64,000 nucleotides of DNA from Psychrobacillus sp048572895 (GCF_048572895.1 NZ_CP183878.1:1364001-1428000); one strand, 5' to 3'; shown: positions 1 through 8,808, counted from the first letter of the stretch. Made by a program: numbers and translations. Notes: a model not told the origin generated them from the letters alone.

Positions 1-29
1 CAGCATTACATCGAAGTTGTACAACCATT

Positions 30-233
30 TTACAGTGCTGTTTTTTTGGATTGAAAATACCTTTGTGATTGTACACCTAAATTAAAAACCGCTGCCAATG
101 CGACAAATATCCAAATATTTACCTGTACGTTATCTATTTGAATTGGTGTATTGAACAGCATAAAAATATAAATGGTAAACATCGATGATGTAAAGCATGA
201 AAGAATGAATTGACCATTTAATGAATTGACCAT
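30..233 (-). CDS. small two-pass membrane protein
   Basis: Unrecognised 67-residue protein with two hydrophobic segments (about residues 9-28 and 40-53) and a basic tail ending QSKKTAL. The start is supported by a purine-rich AAGGGG ribosome site just upstream of the ATG on the minus strand. It stands alone beside the window edge, so any downstream partner is invisible. No motif indicates a function. Confidence 0.6.
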   Translation of the reverse strand: MVNSLNGQFILSCFTSSMFTIYIFMLFNTPIQIDNVQVNIWIFVALAAVFNLGVQSQRYFQSKKTAL

Positions 234-518
234 AATAACACCCCTTTATGTTAACTATACTCACAGAAATGTTAACACATTAATAGTGGTATATAAATTC
301 CAATATTCAAAAAATGGGGATTTTTTAAATAGAACAGTTAGTGTTTTCTATAGGAATGTCAAAATATTTGTTATAGTGTTTTGAGCTATTAGCGTTAAAA
401 GTTGTATTACAATAATATCAAGTTATATTGTGTAGATATTCGTTAATTGTTAAATCCTTTTTACATACCCCACAAAGAATGGCTATGTGGGTGGGGTTCT
501 GTATTAAACAGAGACGCT
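234..518. other. gene-free stretch
   Basis: A/T-rich spacer between the 67-residue gene and the first CBR. I see no gene. A G-rich hairpin at about 468-496 (CCCCACA paired with TGTGGGTGGGG) is the only structure and may be a terminator or a remnant. Confidence 0.4.
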
Positions 519-593
519 TTTCACTAACGGGTGCTTTACTTCAAGAAGTAGAAAACCTTTTTTCTTATTAAACTAACGGTGCAGTATTGAACA
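519..593 (+). repeat. CBR, type I
   Basis: First copy of the window-wide repeat: left box CACTAACGGGTGCTTTACTTC, T-run, then AAACTAACGGTGCAG and a decayed right box (TATTGAACAAG). The inner terminator stem is mismatched, so this copy looks old. Confidence 0.75.
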
Positions 594-962
594 AGAAAAA
601 TTATAAAAGCTACTGTATAGAGTGTCAGTAATCAGTGATTGGGGTAGTGATGTGGGGAAGAAAATATGGTTATAAATTAGTTTAGTTCTGACAGTCGTCC
701 TAATATAGTGGATAAATAAACCAAGCAATGACACAACCGTTTAATCCATTCCCCAACACTTCTATATATTTTGTAACCTACACAGTATTCTAATTTATGA
801 GATTTTAAATGCACTAATGTGTTTTTTTTGTAAACATGTTGGTGGTACCCGATTTCTGCGTATGAACCTTTTTAAATATAGGATCATTTAGATAGAAGGT
901 AGACCATTTGGGATTGGGAATTTAATAAAACCAGTGATAAAAAGTAATAGAAGAGATACATT
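594..962. other. gene-free stretch after CBR
   Basis: About 370 bp with no credible ORF on either strand. It may be the remnant of a cassette whose gene has decayed. Confidence 0.35.
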
Positions 963-1832
963 CTATTTCTTAAATGGAATATTCAACAATTCCGGAACCG
1001 TTACAAACTCGTAGCCTTGCTTTTGCAGTGCCGGGATAATTTGGTGAAGCGATTCGATTGTATTGGTTCGATCTCCACTTGATTCTGCCCCATCGTGCAT
1101 GAGAATAATCGCCCCGGGATGAATGTTGTCTAATACATTCGAAGCAATAACTTCCGGCGGGTCTTCCTTCCAATCCAACGAATCAACCGACCAGGCAATC
1201 ACGTAATAGTTCATTTTGCCAAGCTTTTCGACTAATTCATTGTATAAGAAGCCATATGGTGGTCTAAATAATTTTGTCCGGTAACCAATAATGTCGTTAA
1301 GAGCCTCTTCCGTTCTAGTTACTTCCCGCTCTAGGGTTTTGAGGTCGGATTCTTTGACAAGGTTAGGATGGGAGTACGTATGGTTCCCGATTACATGACC
1401 CCTGTTTTGAACTTGCTTTACAATTTTAGGATTAGCAACGGCTTTTGAACCTAACATGAAGAATGTTGCTGGTACATTGTACTGGTTTAATACATCTATT
1501 ACACCATTTGTAAAACGTGGGTCAGGACCATCATCAAAAGTTAAAGCAACTCGTTTTTGATCGGTAGGACCTTTTAAGAAAAATATATCTGGATACCGTT
1601 GTTGTAAAATTCGCAGGTCAACAGGCTGCTGACGTTCCCGCCCGGGATTTTCAGATCCTCTTTTAAGTTCAGGAAAATTTTCTTCCGGATTATCTCGTAT
1701 GTCCTCTTTCAACCATTGCCGCGATACATTTACCAAGGGTTCCTCATTCGCATAAACAAGTATGACATCTGTTATATGGAAACAAAATAAAAACCCGGCA
1801 ACCAACAACCACTTGAATATTCGTTCTTTCAT
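963..1832 (-). CDS. polysaccharide deacetylase (NodB/CE4 family)
   Basis: Membrane-anchored or secreted carbohydrate esterase of 289 residues, expected to remove N-acetyl groups from peptidoglycan or another surface glycan outside the membrane. A hydrophobic signal anchor spans about residues 7-26, followed by a charged linker. The NodB domain is complete: TFDDGPD (catalytic base and metal Asp), HTYSHP (metal His pair), RPPYG, DSLDW and LMHDG (catalytic His). Length is normal for PdaB/YlxY-type enzymes of spore formers. The start has a good AAAGGAG site. The gene is monocistronic. The family is clear, but the substrate (spore cortex, wall or capsule) cannot be told from sequence. Confidence 0.9.
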   Translation of the reverse strand: MKERIFKWLLVAGFLFCFHITDVILVYANEEPLVNVSRQWLKEDIRDNPEENFPELKRGSENPGRERQQPVDLRILQQRYPDIFFLKGPTDQKRVALTFDDGPDPRFTNGVIDVLNQYNVPATFFMLGSKAVANPKIVKQVQNRGHVIGNHTYSHPNLVKESDLKTLEREVTRTEEALNDIIGYRTKLFRPPYGFLYNELVEKLGKMNYYVIAWSVDSLDWKEDPPEVIASNVLDNIHPGAIILMHDGAESSGDRTNTIESLHQIIPALQKQGYEFVTVPELLNIPFKK

Positions 1833-2172
1833 CCATTCATCTCCTTTTAATATTAATACCCGTTTTAATAGGGATTATTTATTCAAAAAGAAGAAAAACA
1901 GTTTCCATTTTTCCAGAATTATTTTTGAGTATTGCAATCTTACTTGAAATATGAGTTAATTTAATTCATTTTCCAGTAAATCCAATTTAATCGTGATTGG
2001 TTACTTACTCGTTCGAGGCGGTACTCACATTATTGTCTATGCGAAAGTACTCGAAGTAGCTACGGGGATAGAGGTGGGGAAGAGGTTTTTACTTCGCGCC
2101 TTCTTTTTTGCCTCTTCTATAATTACACCACGGTGAAGTGTATCATAAGTAAGTTAAGGAGATTTTAGTTAG
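1833..2172. other. gene-free stretch
   Basis: About 340 bp upstream of the deacetylase and of the following fragment. No ORF is supported. The stretch ACGGTGAAGTGTATCATAAGT near 2130-2150 recurs in altered form at about 3749-3770. Confidence 0.3.
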
Positions 2173-2490
2173 ATATATAAGCATTTTTTATACCTTTTTG
2201 ATTTAGCAAAGCAGCTTCATTTACAAAGCAATCTGTATTTTAAACAAACAGGTGATGATCCAGAACATTTATGGGCAGTTCAGGACAAAGTCACTAACTA
2301 TCTTATGGAGGAATGTAATCTTTACATGAATGAATACGATTTATTTTTGGAAAAAAATAATTTATCTCGTGATACTTCTCGCAAAATAACAGAGCAAGTA
2401 AAAAAAGAAGTTGGATTTAATGAAAACTATGAATCCAGAGAGCCCTTTGAAGATCTTATATCTTATTATGTCACGGGAGGCACACAGTAA
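2173..2490 (+). pseudogene. C-terminal fragment of an unrecognised soluble protein
   Basis: An open frame without stop begins after a TAG at 2170 and ends with TGGTQ and TAA. The acidic, helical reading (LWAVQDKVTNYLMEECNL onward) continues well upstream of the only ATG, at 2305, and no ribosome site precedes that ATG. I read this as the 3' part of a gene that lost its beginning, not as an intact 61-residue gene. Family not recognised. Confidence 0.4.
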
Positions 2491-2526
2491 AAATATAGAA
2501 TAAATAAAGTGAAAGGAAGGACCAAA

Positions 2527-2661
2527 GTGAAAAAGGACACTAAATTAGGGTTATTTCTTTCATTGGTTGTATTAATTGGTTTTCCAGCTTCCTTTGCAGC
2601 GGGATTTATGGGTGTACGGATAGCTATTAAGCAGATAAAAAAAGAACGGAAAAGTGCTTAA
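2527..2661 (+). CDS. 44-residue single-pass membrane protein
   Basis: GTG-started small ORF preceded by AAAGGAAGG. It has a short basic N-terminus (KKDTK), a hydrophobic stretch of about 27 residues rich in L, V, F and A, and a very basic C-terminus (KQIKKERKSA). The layout is that of a small one-helix membrane protein. It lies directly before a split CBR, as the array cassettes do. Function unknown. Confidence 0.55.
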   Translation: MKKDTKLGLFLSLVVLIGFPASFAAGFMGVRIAIKQIKKERKSA

Positions 2662-2731
2662 TCGTTCCCACCGATTCAAACATTATCCAGCTAAATGGGC
2701 TTTAATTTCAGAGTAATAAAGCATTAATCTT

Positions 2732-2750
2732 ATTCGACTAACGGGTGTTT
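2732..2750 (+). repeat. CBR left box, split by an IS110 left end
   Basis: TCGACTAACGGGTGTTT is a CBR left box. At 2751 it passes straight into the IS110 left-end sequence CGTATTATAAGG, the same junction as at 32828/32829. Confidence 0.7.
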
Positions 2751-2934
2751 CGTATTATAAGGTTAACCAGTTTTTACTGGTTGACCTTATTTTTATAGGA
2801 TTTAATATATCAGTAGCCAGGGTAGGACGTACGGGTGCGTGGGACAATGATCCCGTGAACTAAACTGTCCACCCCCTACTTGTAGAAACATGTTTGAGGC
2901 TTGTTGGGACATAGATCTCGTATAACAAGCGAAG
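2751..2934 (+). mobile_element. solo left end of an IS110-family element
   Basis: Nearly identical to 32829-33012, the non-coding left end of the IS110-family element found whole later in the window, but the match stops at GCGAAG and no transposase follows. It retains the predicted bridge-RNA target loop (stem GGGT-A-GGAC with GTCC-ACCC, apical GGGA/TCCC hairpin). Inferred to be a deletion derivative of an insertion into a CBR. Confidence 0.75.
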
Positions 2935-2949
2935 ACTGATAAAGTGCTT

Positions 2950-3028
2950 ATTAAGCTAACGGGTGCTTTACTTAAAGAAGGAGTAAAGCCTTTTTTCTTA
3001 TTGAACTAACGGTGCAGGTTAGTGGAAG
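2950..3028 (+). repeat. CBR, type I
   Basis: Complete copy: AAGCTAACGGGTGCTTTACT, hairpin GCTTTACT/AGTAAAGC, T6 run, TTGAACTAACGGTGCAGG, right box TTAGTGGAAG. Confidence 0.85.
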
Positions 3029-3104
3029 AAGCAAAAGGGTTCAGAAAGGGAGAGGTTATGTGGATTTAAAAATATTAGCATCAGAAATAGCAAATATCTA
3101 TGAA

Positions 3105-3650
3105 GCATCTGAACTAAAGCGTTTAACTTTTTTAAATAAGCATTTTCCATTTCTAAATGCTTGATTTTTGCTTGTAGGGCTTCCATTGAGTCTTCTTGGC
3201 TGGAATTGATTTTTGTTGTTCAACTTTTTTCGTTTCTTTTTTCATGGATGGACGCTCCTTTTTCTTTGGTTCTAGCGAGTCCAATCCTTTTGGCTTAAGC
3301 AACTGATCCCACCGATAAATGATACTCGAAGAAGAAATATTAAATGTTCTTGCCGTTTCTAGAAAAGACGTACCTGTTTCATTCATATAATTAAGTACGT
3401 CTAGTTTAAACCCAGATGAGTAGCTTGTATAGCCTTTCTTAAACCCTTTTTCACCCTGTGCTTCAAATAATTTCACCCAAGTAATGACTTGAGATTTAGC
3501 TACGCAAATGCTTTCTGCAATATTTTGATAGCTTTCGTTTCCAGTTAAATAGCGTTCCACCGCTTGTAATTTAACTTCTACTGTATATTTAGACATAAAA
3601 ACACCCCGTAAATGTTAGTTGGTGTCTAACATTTACGGGGCAGTTCATTT
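3105..3650 (-). mobile_element. truncated IS150-like (IS3 family) remnant
   Basis: About 430 bp of the orfA end plus the left terminus of the same element found at 56379-57794, here on the minus strand. Homology stops at about 3105, inside the region of the frameshift window, so orfB and the other end are missing. The terminal hairpin (CCCCGTAAATGTTAG paired with CTAACATTTACGGGG) is intact at 3603-3640. The terminus lies inside the hairpin of a type II CBR. Confidence 0.8.
3153..3596 (-). pseudogene. IS150-like OrfA, frameshifted remnant
   Basis: Helix-turn-helix transposase subunit (KYTVEVKLQAVERYLTGNES, SQVITWVKLFEAQGEKG) closely matching the OrfA at 56431. After IPAKK the frame shifts relative to that copy, giving an aberrant tail (TQWKPYKQKSSI). 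No orfB is present, so the copy is inactive. Confidence 0.8.
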
Positions 3651-3742
3651 CGATGGTCTATTTTTACGTTCAAAAAATCAAGTATATTTCGGTGATCCAT
3701 TGTGAAATGTTACATTTCAACTAACGCAGTAGGATAGTTGAA
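3646..3742 (+). repeat. CBR, type II, right portion
   Basis: CATTTCGATGGTC half-hairpin, the A/T-rich tail, CATTGTGAAATGTTACA, then TTCAACTAACGCAGTAGGATAGTTGAAG. The left half is displaced by the IS150-like remnant. Confidence 0.75.
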
Positions 3743-3887
3743 GATCAATTACGGTGAACAGTATCATAAGTGAATGAGGTTTTTTAATTAGACTTAAAGA
3801 TCCTATATTTGATTGTTAAATCTAAACTCCCACTTCTTAGAAGCAAAAAATTACATTTTAAATATGAGTAAGCAGTATTTGTTAAAA

Positions 3888-3930
3888 GAAGTATAAAAGA
3901 AAAACTAAACGTCCTTGATACTTCTTTTTT
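3888..3930. terminator. bidirectional terminator candidate
   Basis: AGAAGTAT and ATACTTCT can pair across a long loop and are followed by T6 on the plus strand and TTCTTTT on the minus strand. It lies about 80 bp downstream of the MFS gene on the minus strand. Confidence 0.4.
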
Positions 3931-4007
3931 CAATTTCTAGGCATGAAAAGATTTTGGTTCTTCTGGATATACAATAGGAAGCATGCCATACGTTTGTTGC
4001 TTACCTT

Positions 4008-5198
4008 TTAAGCTGACTTCTTTTGTTTTTGATCTAAACGATGACTGAAGAAAGTTAGAAGACTTGCACAGACTGCAATTATCCCACCGACCCAAGTTAC
4101 ATTCATTAAATTCCCTTGATGGTATACAATTCCGCCTAATGCAGAACCAAAAGCGATACCTACGTTGCTTGCCACTGGCATAAGTGAAGCAGCGAGACCT
4201 GTTGCTTTTGGCTGATAGATTCCTGCGAGATCTATTAAATAAAGCTGAGTAGATGTTGTTAAGAGTATGGCCATTAACGACATCAACCCAATGTTTGCCA
4301 GACCTAAGATAAAATGATTTGTAGTCCAAAATAAACTTGTCAGAACAACTGCTTGCACGAGAAAAACAATCCGAAGTCGACCGATTGCATTGTGGCTGGC
4401 AATTTTACCTGCGAGGATGTTGCTAAAAATCGAGATAAATCCGTAACCAAATAAGATTAAACTATTTGAATGATTTGGTACTTCCATTCCCTTCAAGATG
4501 GGAACAAGGTACGTAAAGACGGTATAAGTTGCGCCAAATCCGAGAGCAGGAATGAAAAAAGCCATCAAAATTCTTGGATTGGTCATTAATGAAAACTGAT
4601 CCCGTATCGAACTGCGTATTTGGCTGAGTCTATTTGGCAAGATGAAAAAGGCTGCAAAAAATGCCAATCCTCCTAGGAAAGTAGTTAACACGAAAGTGGC
4701 ATTCCAACCGTACGAATCGGCGATGACAATACCAATTGGCACTCCAACGACATTTGCAAGTGTGAAACCACCGAAAACGAATGATATAGCAATTCCGCGT
4801 TTTTTAATTGGCATGGTTTCACTTGCAACAATCATAGCCAGAGAGATTAATACTCCTGTTACAATCGCTGTCATAATCCGAAGTGAAAGGAGCGTGATGT
4901 AGCTTGTCGAGATTATACACAAAGCATTCAGGACGATGAAAGAACCAATCAAAAACAACATCCATTTACGCTTTGGAAAATGACTTGTTGCTGACATTAC
5001 TAGTGGTGTGGCGATGGCAAACGTAATTGCAAACGCAGAAACGAGTGTGCCTGCTTTGGCATTTGTTATTTGAAGGCTCGAGGAAATATCGGTTAAGATT
5101 CCGACAATAACAAATTCGCTTGTCCCGAGAACAAATGTTAATAAAGAAAGTGTTAAGATGAGCAACCAATGTCGCTTGGATAATTTTGTGGGGTGCAT
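4008..5198 (-). CDS. MFS transporter, DHA1-type exporter
   Basis: 396-residue major facilitator protein with 12 predicted helices, the usual DHA1 length. It starts with a short basic N-terminus (KLSKRHW) and a first helix carrying FVLGTSEFVIVGIL, the signature of the AraJ/YdhP/PbuE branch. The loop 2-3 region has HFPKRKWML, and the helix 5 region has GFTLANVVGVPIG (motif C-like, typical of antiporters). Expected to export drugs, sugars or purines with proton exchange at the cytoplasmic membrane; the substrate cannot be read. An AAGAGG site precedes the ATG. The gene is alone, facing away from neighbouring cassettes. Confidence 0.88.
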   Translation of the reverse strand: MHPTKLSKRHWLLILTLSLLTFVLGTSEFVIVGILTDISSSLQITNAKAGTLVSAFAITFAIATPLVMSATSHFPKRKWMLFLIGSFIVLNALCIISTSYITLLSLRIMTAIVTGVLISLAMIVASETMPIKKRGIAISFVFGGFTLANVVGVPIGIVIADSYGWNATFVLTTFLGGLAFFAAFFILPNRLSQIRSSIRDQFSLMTNPRILMAFFIPALGFGATYTVFTYLVPILKGMEVPNHSNSLILFGYGFISIFSNILAGKIASHNAIGRLRIVFLVQAVVLTSLFWTTNHFILGLANIGLMSLMAILLTTSTQLYLIDLAGIYQPKATGLAASLMPVASNVGIAFGSALGGIVYHQGNLMNVTWVGGIIAVCASLLTFFSHRLDQKQKKSA

Positions 5199-5289
5199 AA
5201 ATACCTCTTTTCTTAGATGAATGTAAATGTGTCAGATAGTAGATACAGGACCTAAACATCTTACCATAAAATATTTTTTCGAGAAAAAC

Positions 5290-5410
5290 CTTTTCTTATC
5301 AAATAGAAGATAATGGATTACCAGGTCCGACAATGCAAAGGGAGTTAGCAGAAAACTATTTAAGAAAGCACATTAATGTTGATAGTGCTATTGTAAGCAT
5401 TAGGTATTAA
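5290..5410 (+). pseudogene. short C-terminal gene fragment
   Basis: A frame reading NGLPGPTMQRELAENYLRKH and ending SIRY with TAA looks like the tail of a soluble protein but has no ribosome site or full domain. It sits between the MFS promoter region and a CBR. Low confidence. Confidence 0.25.
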
Positions 5411-5556
5411 GAAAATTAGTAAGTAAAACCTGACTTAGTAATATCACGGTGAGCAGTTGCATATTGGTCGTTGGGATCGGTGTAAAAACAATTGCTTTTT
5501 TAAAAAAAATGTTATTTTCACCGTTTTGCTTGGAAATTCATATTGGGTAATATGTT

Positions 5557-5594
5557 ATTCAACTAACGAGTGCTATTATGCTAACGAGGCAGGT
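5557..5594 (+). repeat. CBR left part (5' exon of intron copy 1)
   Basis: TTCAACTAACGAGTGCT followed by a second partial box (GCTAACGAGGCAGGT) directly before the intron. It looks like a hybrid of two CBRs. Confidence 0.6.
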
Positions 5595-6276
5595 GTGCGG
5601 CCGAGCCTAGGTCGTATCATATAGTGGGTGGGATTCCCGTCGAGAAAGGACTAGCCATTCACTCATAGCGAGTCTTGGAGGGCTAATGGTAACATTAGCC
5701 TTTAAGCGTAGACAGTTAGGTGGCGGGCCGAAAGCCAACTGGTTGAAGGGATTGAGCTCCAAAATGTTAGTAATTCGAGAGGGCTGATGCCTTAAGCACA
5801 GCAGAAAGCTACATTTTATCCATCGTTAAAGGCAAGAAGGATAAAACCTCTCTGGAGTCAGAGACCTTGGCACGTCACACATGGATATGATACGGCAACT
5901 CGGGAGACCCTACCGGTCTTTTCTTCTTATAGAAGAGTATGGTGTACAAGTGATAATAAGCAAGGAAACCAAATGCCGTCGTAGGGAGTCGGATAGCAGC
6001 GTAGTACCAATGAAGTTGTTAATGCCGATGGAGGAAAGGCTGCTACCAAGTTATCACCCTTATTAGAGACACATTTACTGCACACAGAGGTAGAGATAAT
6101 AAATGTAAACTGAACTATTAAGGATAGCAGAATAAGCAAAATCTGATCGAAAGAGATTAGGTACATCTTGTGAATGGTGACTTGGAGGAGCCGTGTGCGT
6201 AAATAGCGCAAGCACGGTTCTGTGAGGGGGGAGAAACACAATCTAGCGTAAGGAGAGAGGTTCTCTTCTACTCGAC
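5595..6276 (+). mobile_element. ORF-less group II intron (class C-like), copy 1
   Basis: Begins GTGCGGCCGAGCC (the GUGYG start of group II introns) and ends after a domain V/VI-like 3' part: GAGCCGTGTGCG, GCGCAAGCACGGTTCTGTGAGG, then CTACTCGAC. At about 680 nt it carries no reverse transcriptase, so splicing and mobility would need a maturase in trans; none is in the window. A second copy lies at 38340-38993. The 3' exon TACTTCAAGTAGG continues the CBR terminator arm. Class C is inferred from size, domain V and the terminator-like target; I could not fold it fully. Confidence 0.85.
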
Positions 6277-6335
6277 TACTTCAAGTAGGGGTAAAGCCTT
6301 TTTTTATTGAACTAAAGTGGCAGTTTTGTTGAACA
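6277..6335 (+). repeat. CBR right part (3' exon of intron copy 1)
   Basis: TACTTCAAGTAGGGGTAAAGCC, T-run, TTGAACTAAAGTGGCAG and TTTTGTTGAACAAG: the remainder of the CBR interrupted by the intron. Confidence 0.75.
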
Positions 6336-6429
6336 AGCTCTAATACACCATCGACCAAACTTGTGTAAAACCACTATGTTAAATTATATAAAGTTATGGA
6401 TGGCTAAATATTCATGAAAAATTAATAGG

Positions 6430-6624
6430 TTGGTGGTGAAATCAAATATTAGTTTCATTTTATATTCTAATGGTAACGGGTTATTATATTTACTTTGTTT
6501 TTATACAGTCAGAAAAGAAAAGGTAAATTAAGAAAGATTACTTTTAACCAATTTGTAATTGCGTGCCTAATTTCTATTGGGTCAATGATTTTAACAATTG
6601 GATTTTTGAGCCTAATTGGATAAA
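6430..6624 (+). pseudogene. small membrane protein, apparently frameshifted
   Basis: A hydrophobic reading near 6440-6500 (SFILYSNGNG and a run of L/Y/F) and a second in another frame from about 6485 (KRKGKLRKITFNQ, ending GFLSLIG) look like two halves of one two-helix protein broken by an indel. It lies in the usual cassette position before a CBR. Low confidence. Confidence 0.3.
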
Positions 6625-6640
6625 AGGAATGTAGAGACGT

Positions 6641-6729
6641 TTTTCACTAACGGTGTGCTTCAGTTAAAAACATTGGTTGCAAGGGCAGCTCTTTTTTCTT
6701 ATTGAACTAACGGTGCAGTTTAGTTGAAG
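6641..6729 (+). repeat. CBR, type I variant
   Basis: TTCACTAACGGTGTGCTTC, a different inner segment, T6, TTGAACTAACGGTGCAG, TTTAGTTGAAG. The central hairpin is not the usual GCTTTACT stem. Confidence 0.8.
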
Positions 6730-6874
6730 AAGCAGGTGAATCGGGAATGACATCGAAATAGTTAATATTAAGAAAAGTTATTCAAGTAACGGGGTTAATG
6801 TAAGAAGAATTGCAGGAAATCATATGCAATAAGTAGAAATATTTACTTAACAAACTATGTAAGGAGATAATACT

Positions 6875-7460
6875 TTGAACATTTTAACTATGATTCTAAG
6901 TTATTTAATTGGCTCAATCTCATTTGCTTTAGTAATAGGTAAAATGTTTTATAAGAAAGATATTCGTGATTACGGTAGTGGTAATCTTGGTGCAACTAAT
7001 GCTTATAGAGTTTTAGGCATAAAAGCAGGAGTAATTGTTGCAATTGCTGATATATTAAAAGGTACATTTGCTTGTTTACTTCCCCTAATACTTGGTTCTA
7101 CAGTTAACCCTATTGTATGTGGTTTATTAGCCATATTAGGGCACATATTTTCTGTTTTTGCTAGTTTTAAAGGTGGAAAGGCTGTTGCGACAGCAACTGG
7201 AGTTTTCTTATTTTTGACTCCTTTAGGTGTTTTTGTTGGTTTTGTTGTGTTTGTGTTAACTTTGCTATTTACTAAGTATGTAGTATGTATCACTAAGTTC
7301 AATGTTGGCTAGTATAGCATTATTCATTTATAGTCTTATATTTGAAGATAAAGTTATCATGGCTCTTTCTCTACTAATAAGTGTATCAATAATCATTCTA
7401 CATCGACAAAATATAAAGAGAATTGTAAGTGGAACAGAGAACAAAATAGTTGAAAATTAG
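6875..7460 (+). pseudogene. plsY: glycerol-3-phosphate acyltransferase PlsY, frameshifted
   Basis: PlsY transfers acyl groups from acyl-phosphate to glycerol-3-phosphate at the membrane, the first step of phospholipid synthesis. The N-terminal 140 residues fit the family: LSYLIGSISFA, the GSGNLGATNAYR motif and the GHIFSVFASFKGGKAVAT motif. A TTG start follows AAGGAG by the right distance. At about 7283 a GTATGTAT repeat appears to be a 4-bp duplication. It puts the frame into a stop at 7312, while the expected tail (SSMLASIALFIYSLI to the stop at 7460) remains in another frame. It lies between CBRs, so it is probably a cassette-borne extra copy, not the housekeeping gene. Confidence 0.8.
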
Positions 7461-7573
7461 TGTTTACTTGTTAAGCTAAAAATACATTGAATATCCGTAA
7501 ATTTAATAAAACAAGTTTTTCTAATTACAATAAGTCATTATTGGGTAATTATATTGCCTGCATGTCACAGATT

Positions 7574-7640
7574 GTTATTAGACTAACAGGTGCTTAGTTA
7601 ACCAAGGCCATCATTTTTCGATGGTCTACTTTTATATGCA
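7574..7640 (+). repeat. CBR, type II, decayed
   Basis: TTAGACTAACAGGTGCTTAGTT, then CCATCATTTTTCGATGG hairpin and TCTACTTTTAT. The tail to about 7715 is decayed and no right box is evident before the next gene. Confidence 0.65.
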
Positions 7641-7755
7641 AATAATCAGGTAGTTTTAGCTATCCTTTGTGTAAAGTCCTTCGACAAGCTAGCAAGATTG
7701 TTATATTTCAATTAATAATATTTATGTTAAAATTTAATTATCGAGGTGATGAATT

Positions 7756-8697
7756 ATGGTAGTAACATTACAAGAATTACAAATGTATAGGAATTTTGAT
7801 GAGCTTGCTAGTGATGTACTTGATCTTGCAAAAGAGATTATGCCGGATAAATTGATTTATTTAACCTCATTCAGCGAAAAAGAGCAAATTATCCTAAAGC
7901 TATCAAATATTGATACAAGTATACTCCTGACTGAAGGAATGGTAATAAATCTTAACGAAACGGTTTGTAATAGAGTCGATTTTGATGAAAATCAACCATT
8001 AATCTATGAGGATATTAGAGAGGAAACTTGTCCAGACGACTTAAGAAATAGACTTGAAGAAGTTAATATTAATTCTTATCTAGGAATTCCTATTTCTCTT
8101 GTTAATGGGGGGAAGTTTGGAACATTATGTGTGGCACATTATGAAGAGAGCCGTTTTGACGAGAAGAGCATAAAATTGCTTCAAAGAATAGCCAGGATGT
8201 TTTCATATTATTTAGATTTAGAACGTTTTGCCTTTAGAGATTCTTTGACTGAACTATACAACAGACATTATCTTTCTAAATATTTTGAGGACCATTCTAA
8301 AACTGGAGGAGTGATATTTTTTCTTGATTTGGATGGGTTTAAAAAGGTAAATGATATACATGGCCATGATACCGGGGATCTAGTGTTAAAGGAAGTCGCT
8401 TTAAGACTTCAAACATTTGTGAATGAGCACAACGATGCCTTTGCAGTTAGATTAGGGGGCGATGAATTCCTCATACATTTCTCTCAGATATCTAACAAAG
8501 AGGAAATGAGCAAGCGAGCGGAAAATATACTTAACTTTTTAAGTACATGGGATTCCGAATATCAACTCTCCGCAAGTATTGGAATTACACCTTATCCAGT
8601 CAATAATAATATCACTTTAAAAACCCTTCTTAAAAATGCAGACAATGCCTTATATCGTGCAAAAGCCGCAGGAAAGAACACGTACAGATTTTTTTAG
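7756..8697 (+). CDS. diguanylate cyclase with N-terminal GAF-like sensor
   Basis: 313-residue soluble protein. Residues about 10-155 resemble a GAF sensor domain, with no membrane segment. Residues about 165-313 form a GGDEF domain with the intact active-site motif GGDEF (RLGGDEFLIHF), the DLDGFKKVND metal and substrate region, and LKNADNALYRAKAAGKN near the end. It should make cyclic di-GMP from two GTP in response to a cytoplasmic ligand. No RxxD inhibitory site is obvious immediately upstream of GGDEF. A GAGGTGATG ribosome site precedes the ATG. It follows a decayed CBR and is probably a cassette gene. Confidence 0.9.
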   Translation: MVVTLQELQMYRNFDELASDVLDLAKEIMPDKLIYLTSFSEKEQIILKLSNIDTSILLTEGMVINLNETVCNRVDFDENQPLIYEDIREETCPDDLRNRLEEVNINSYLGIPISLVNGGKFGTLCVAHYEESRFDEKSIKLLQRIARMFSYYLDLERFAFRDSLTELYNRHYLSKYFEDHSKTGGVIFFLDLDGFKKVNDIHGHDTGDLVLKEVALRLQTFVNEHNDAFAVRLGGDEFLIHFSQISNKEEMSKRAENILNFLSTWDSEYQLSASIGITPYPVNNNITLKTLLKNADNALYRAKAAGKNTYRFF

Positions 8698-8776
8698 CAG
8701 AGACTCAATTCTTTTATTACACAGAAATGTTTATTGATAATCTAGAATTGAGATGATTGTCGAAGAATCTCATTTC

Positions 8777-8808
8777 TTATTAAACTAAAGGGTGCTTTAC
8801 TTCATGTA
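8777..8808 (+). repeat. CBR left part joined to a gene fragment
   Basis: TTATTAAACTAAAGGGTGCTTTACTTCATG, after which sequence of a VOC-type gene fragment follows instead of the terminator and right box. Confidence 0.6.

Noticed and set aside
970..1173. Minus-strand ORF within the deacetylase gene
   Set aside because: Shadow frame of a clearly coding NodB domain; no ribosome site or motif.
3937..5259. Overlapping minus-strand ORFs of 130 and 97 codons around the MFS gene
   Set aside because: Out-of-frame readings of the transporter gene with Cys/Arg-rich, non-protein-like composition.
5881..6066. 61-codon ORF inside group II intron copy 1
   Set aside because: It lies in the ribozyme structure, has no ribosome site or domain, and is not preserved as an ORF in copy 2. 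It is not an intron-encoded protein.
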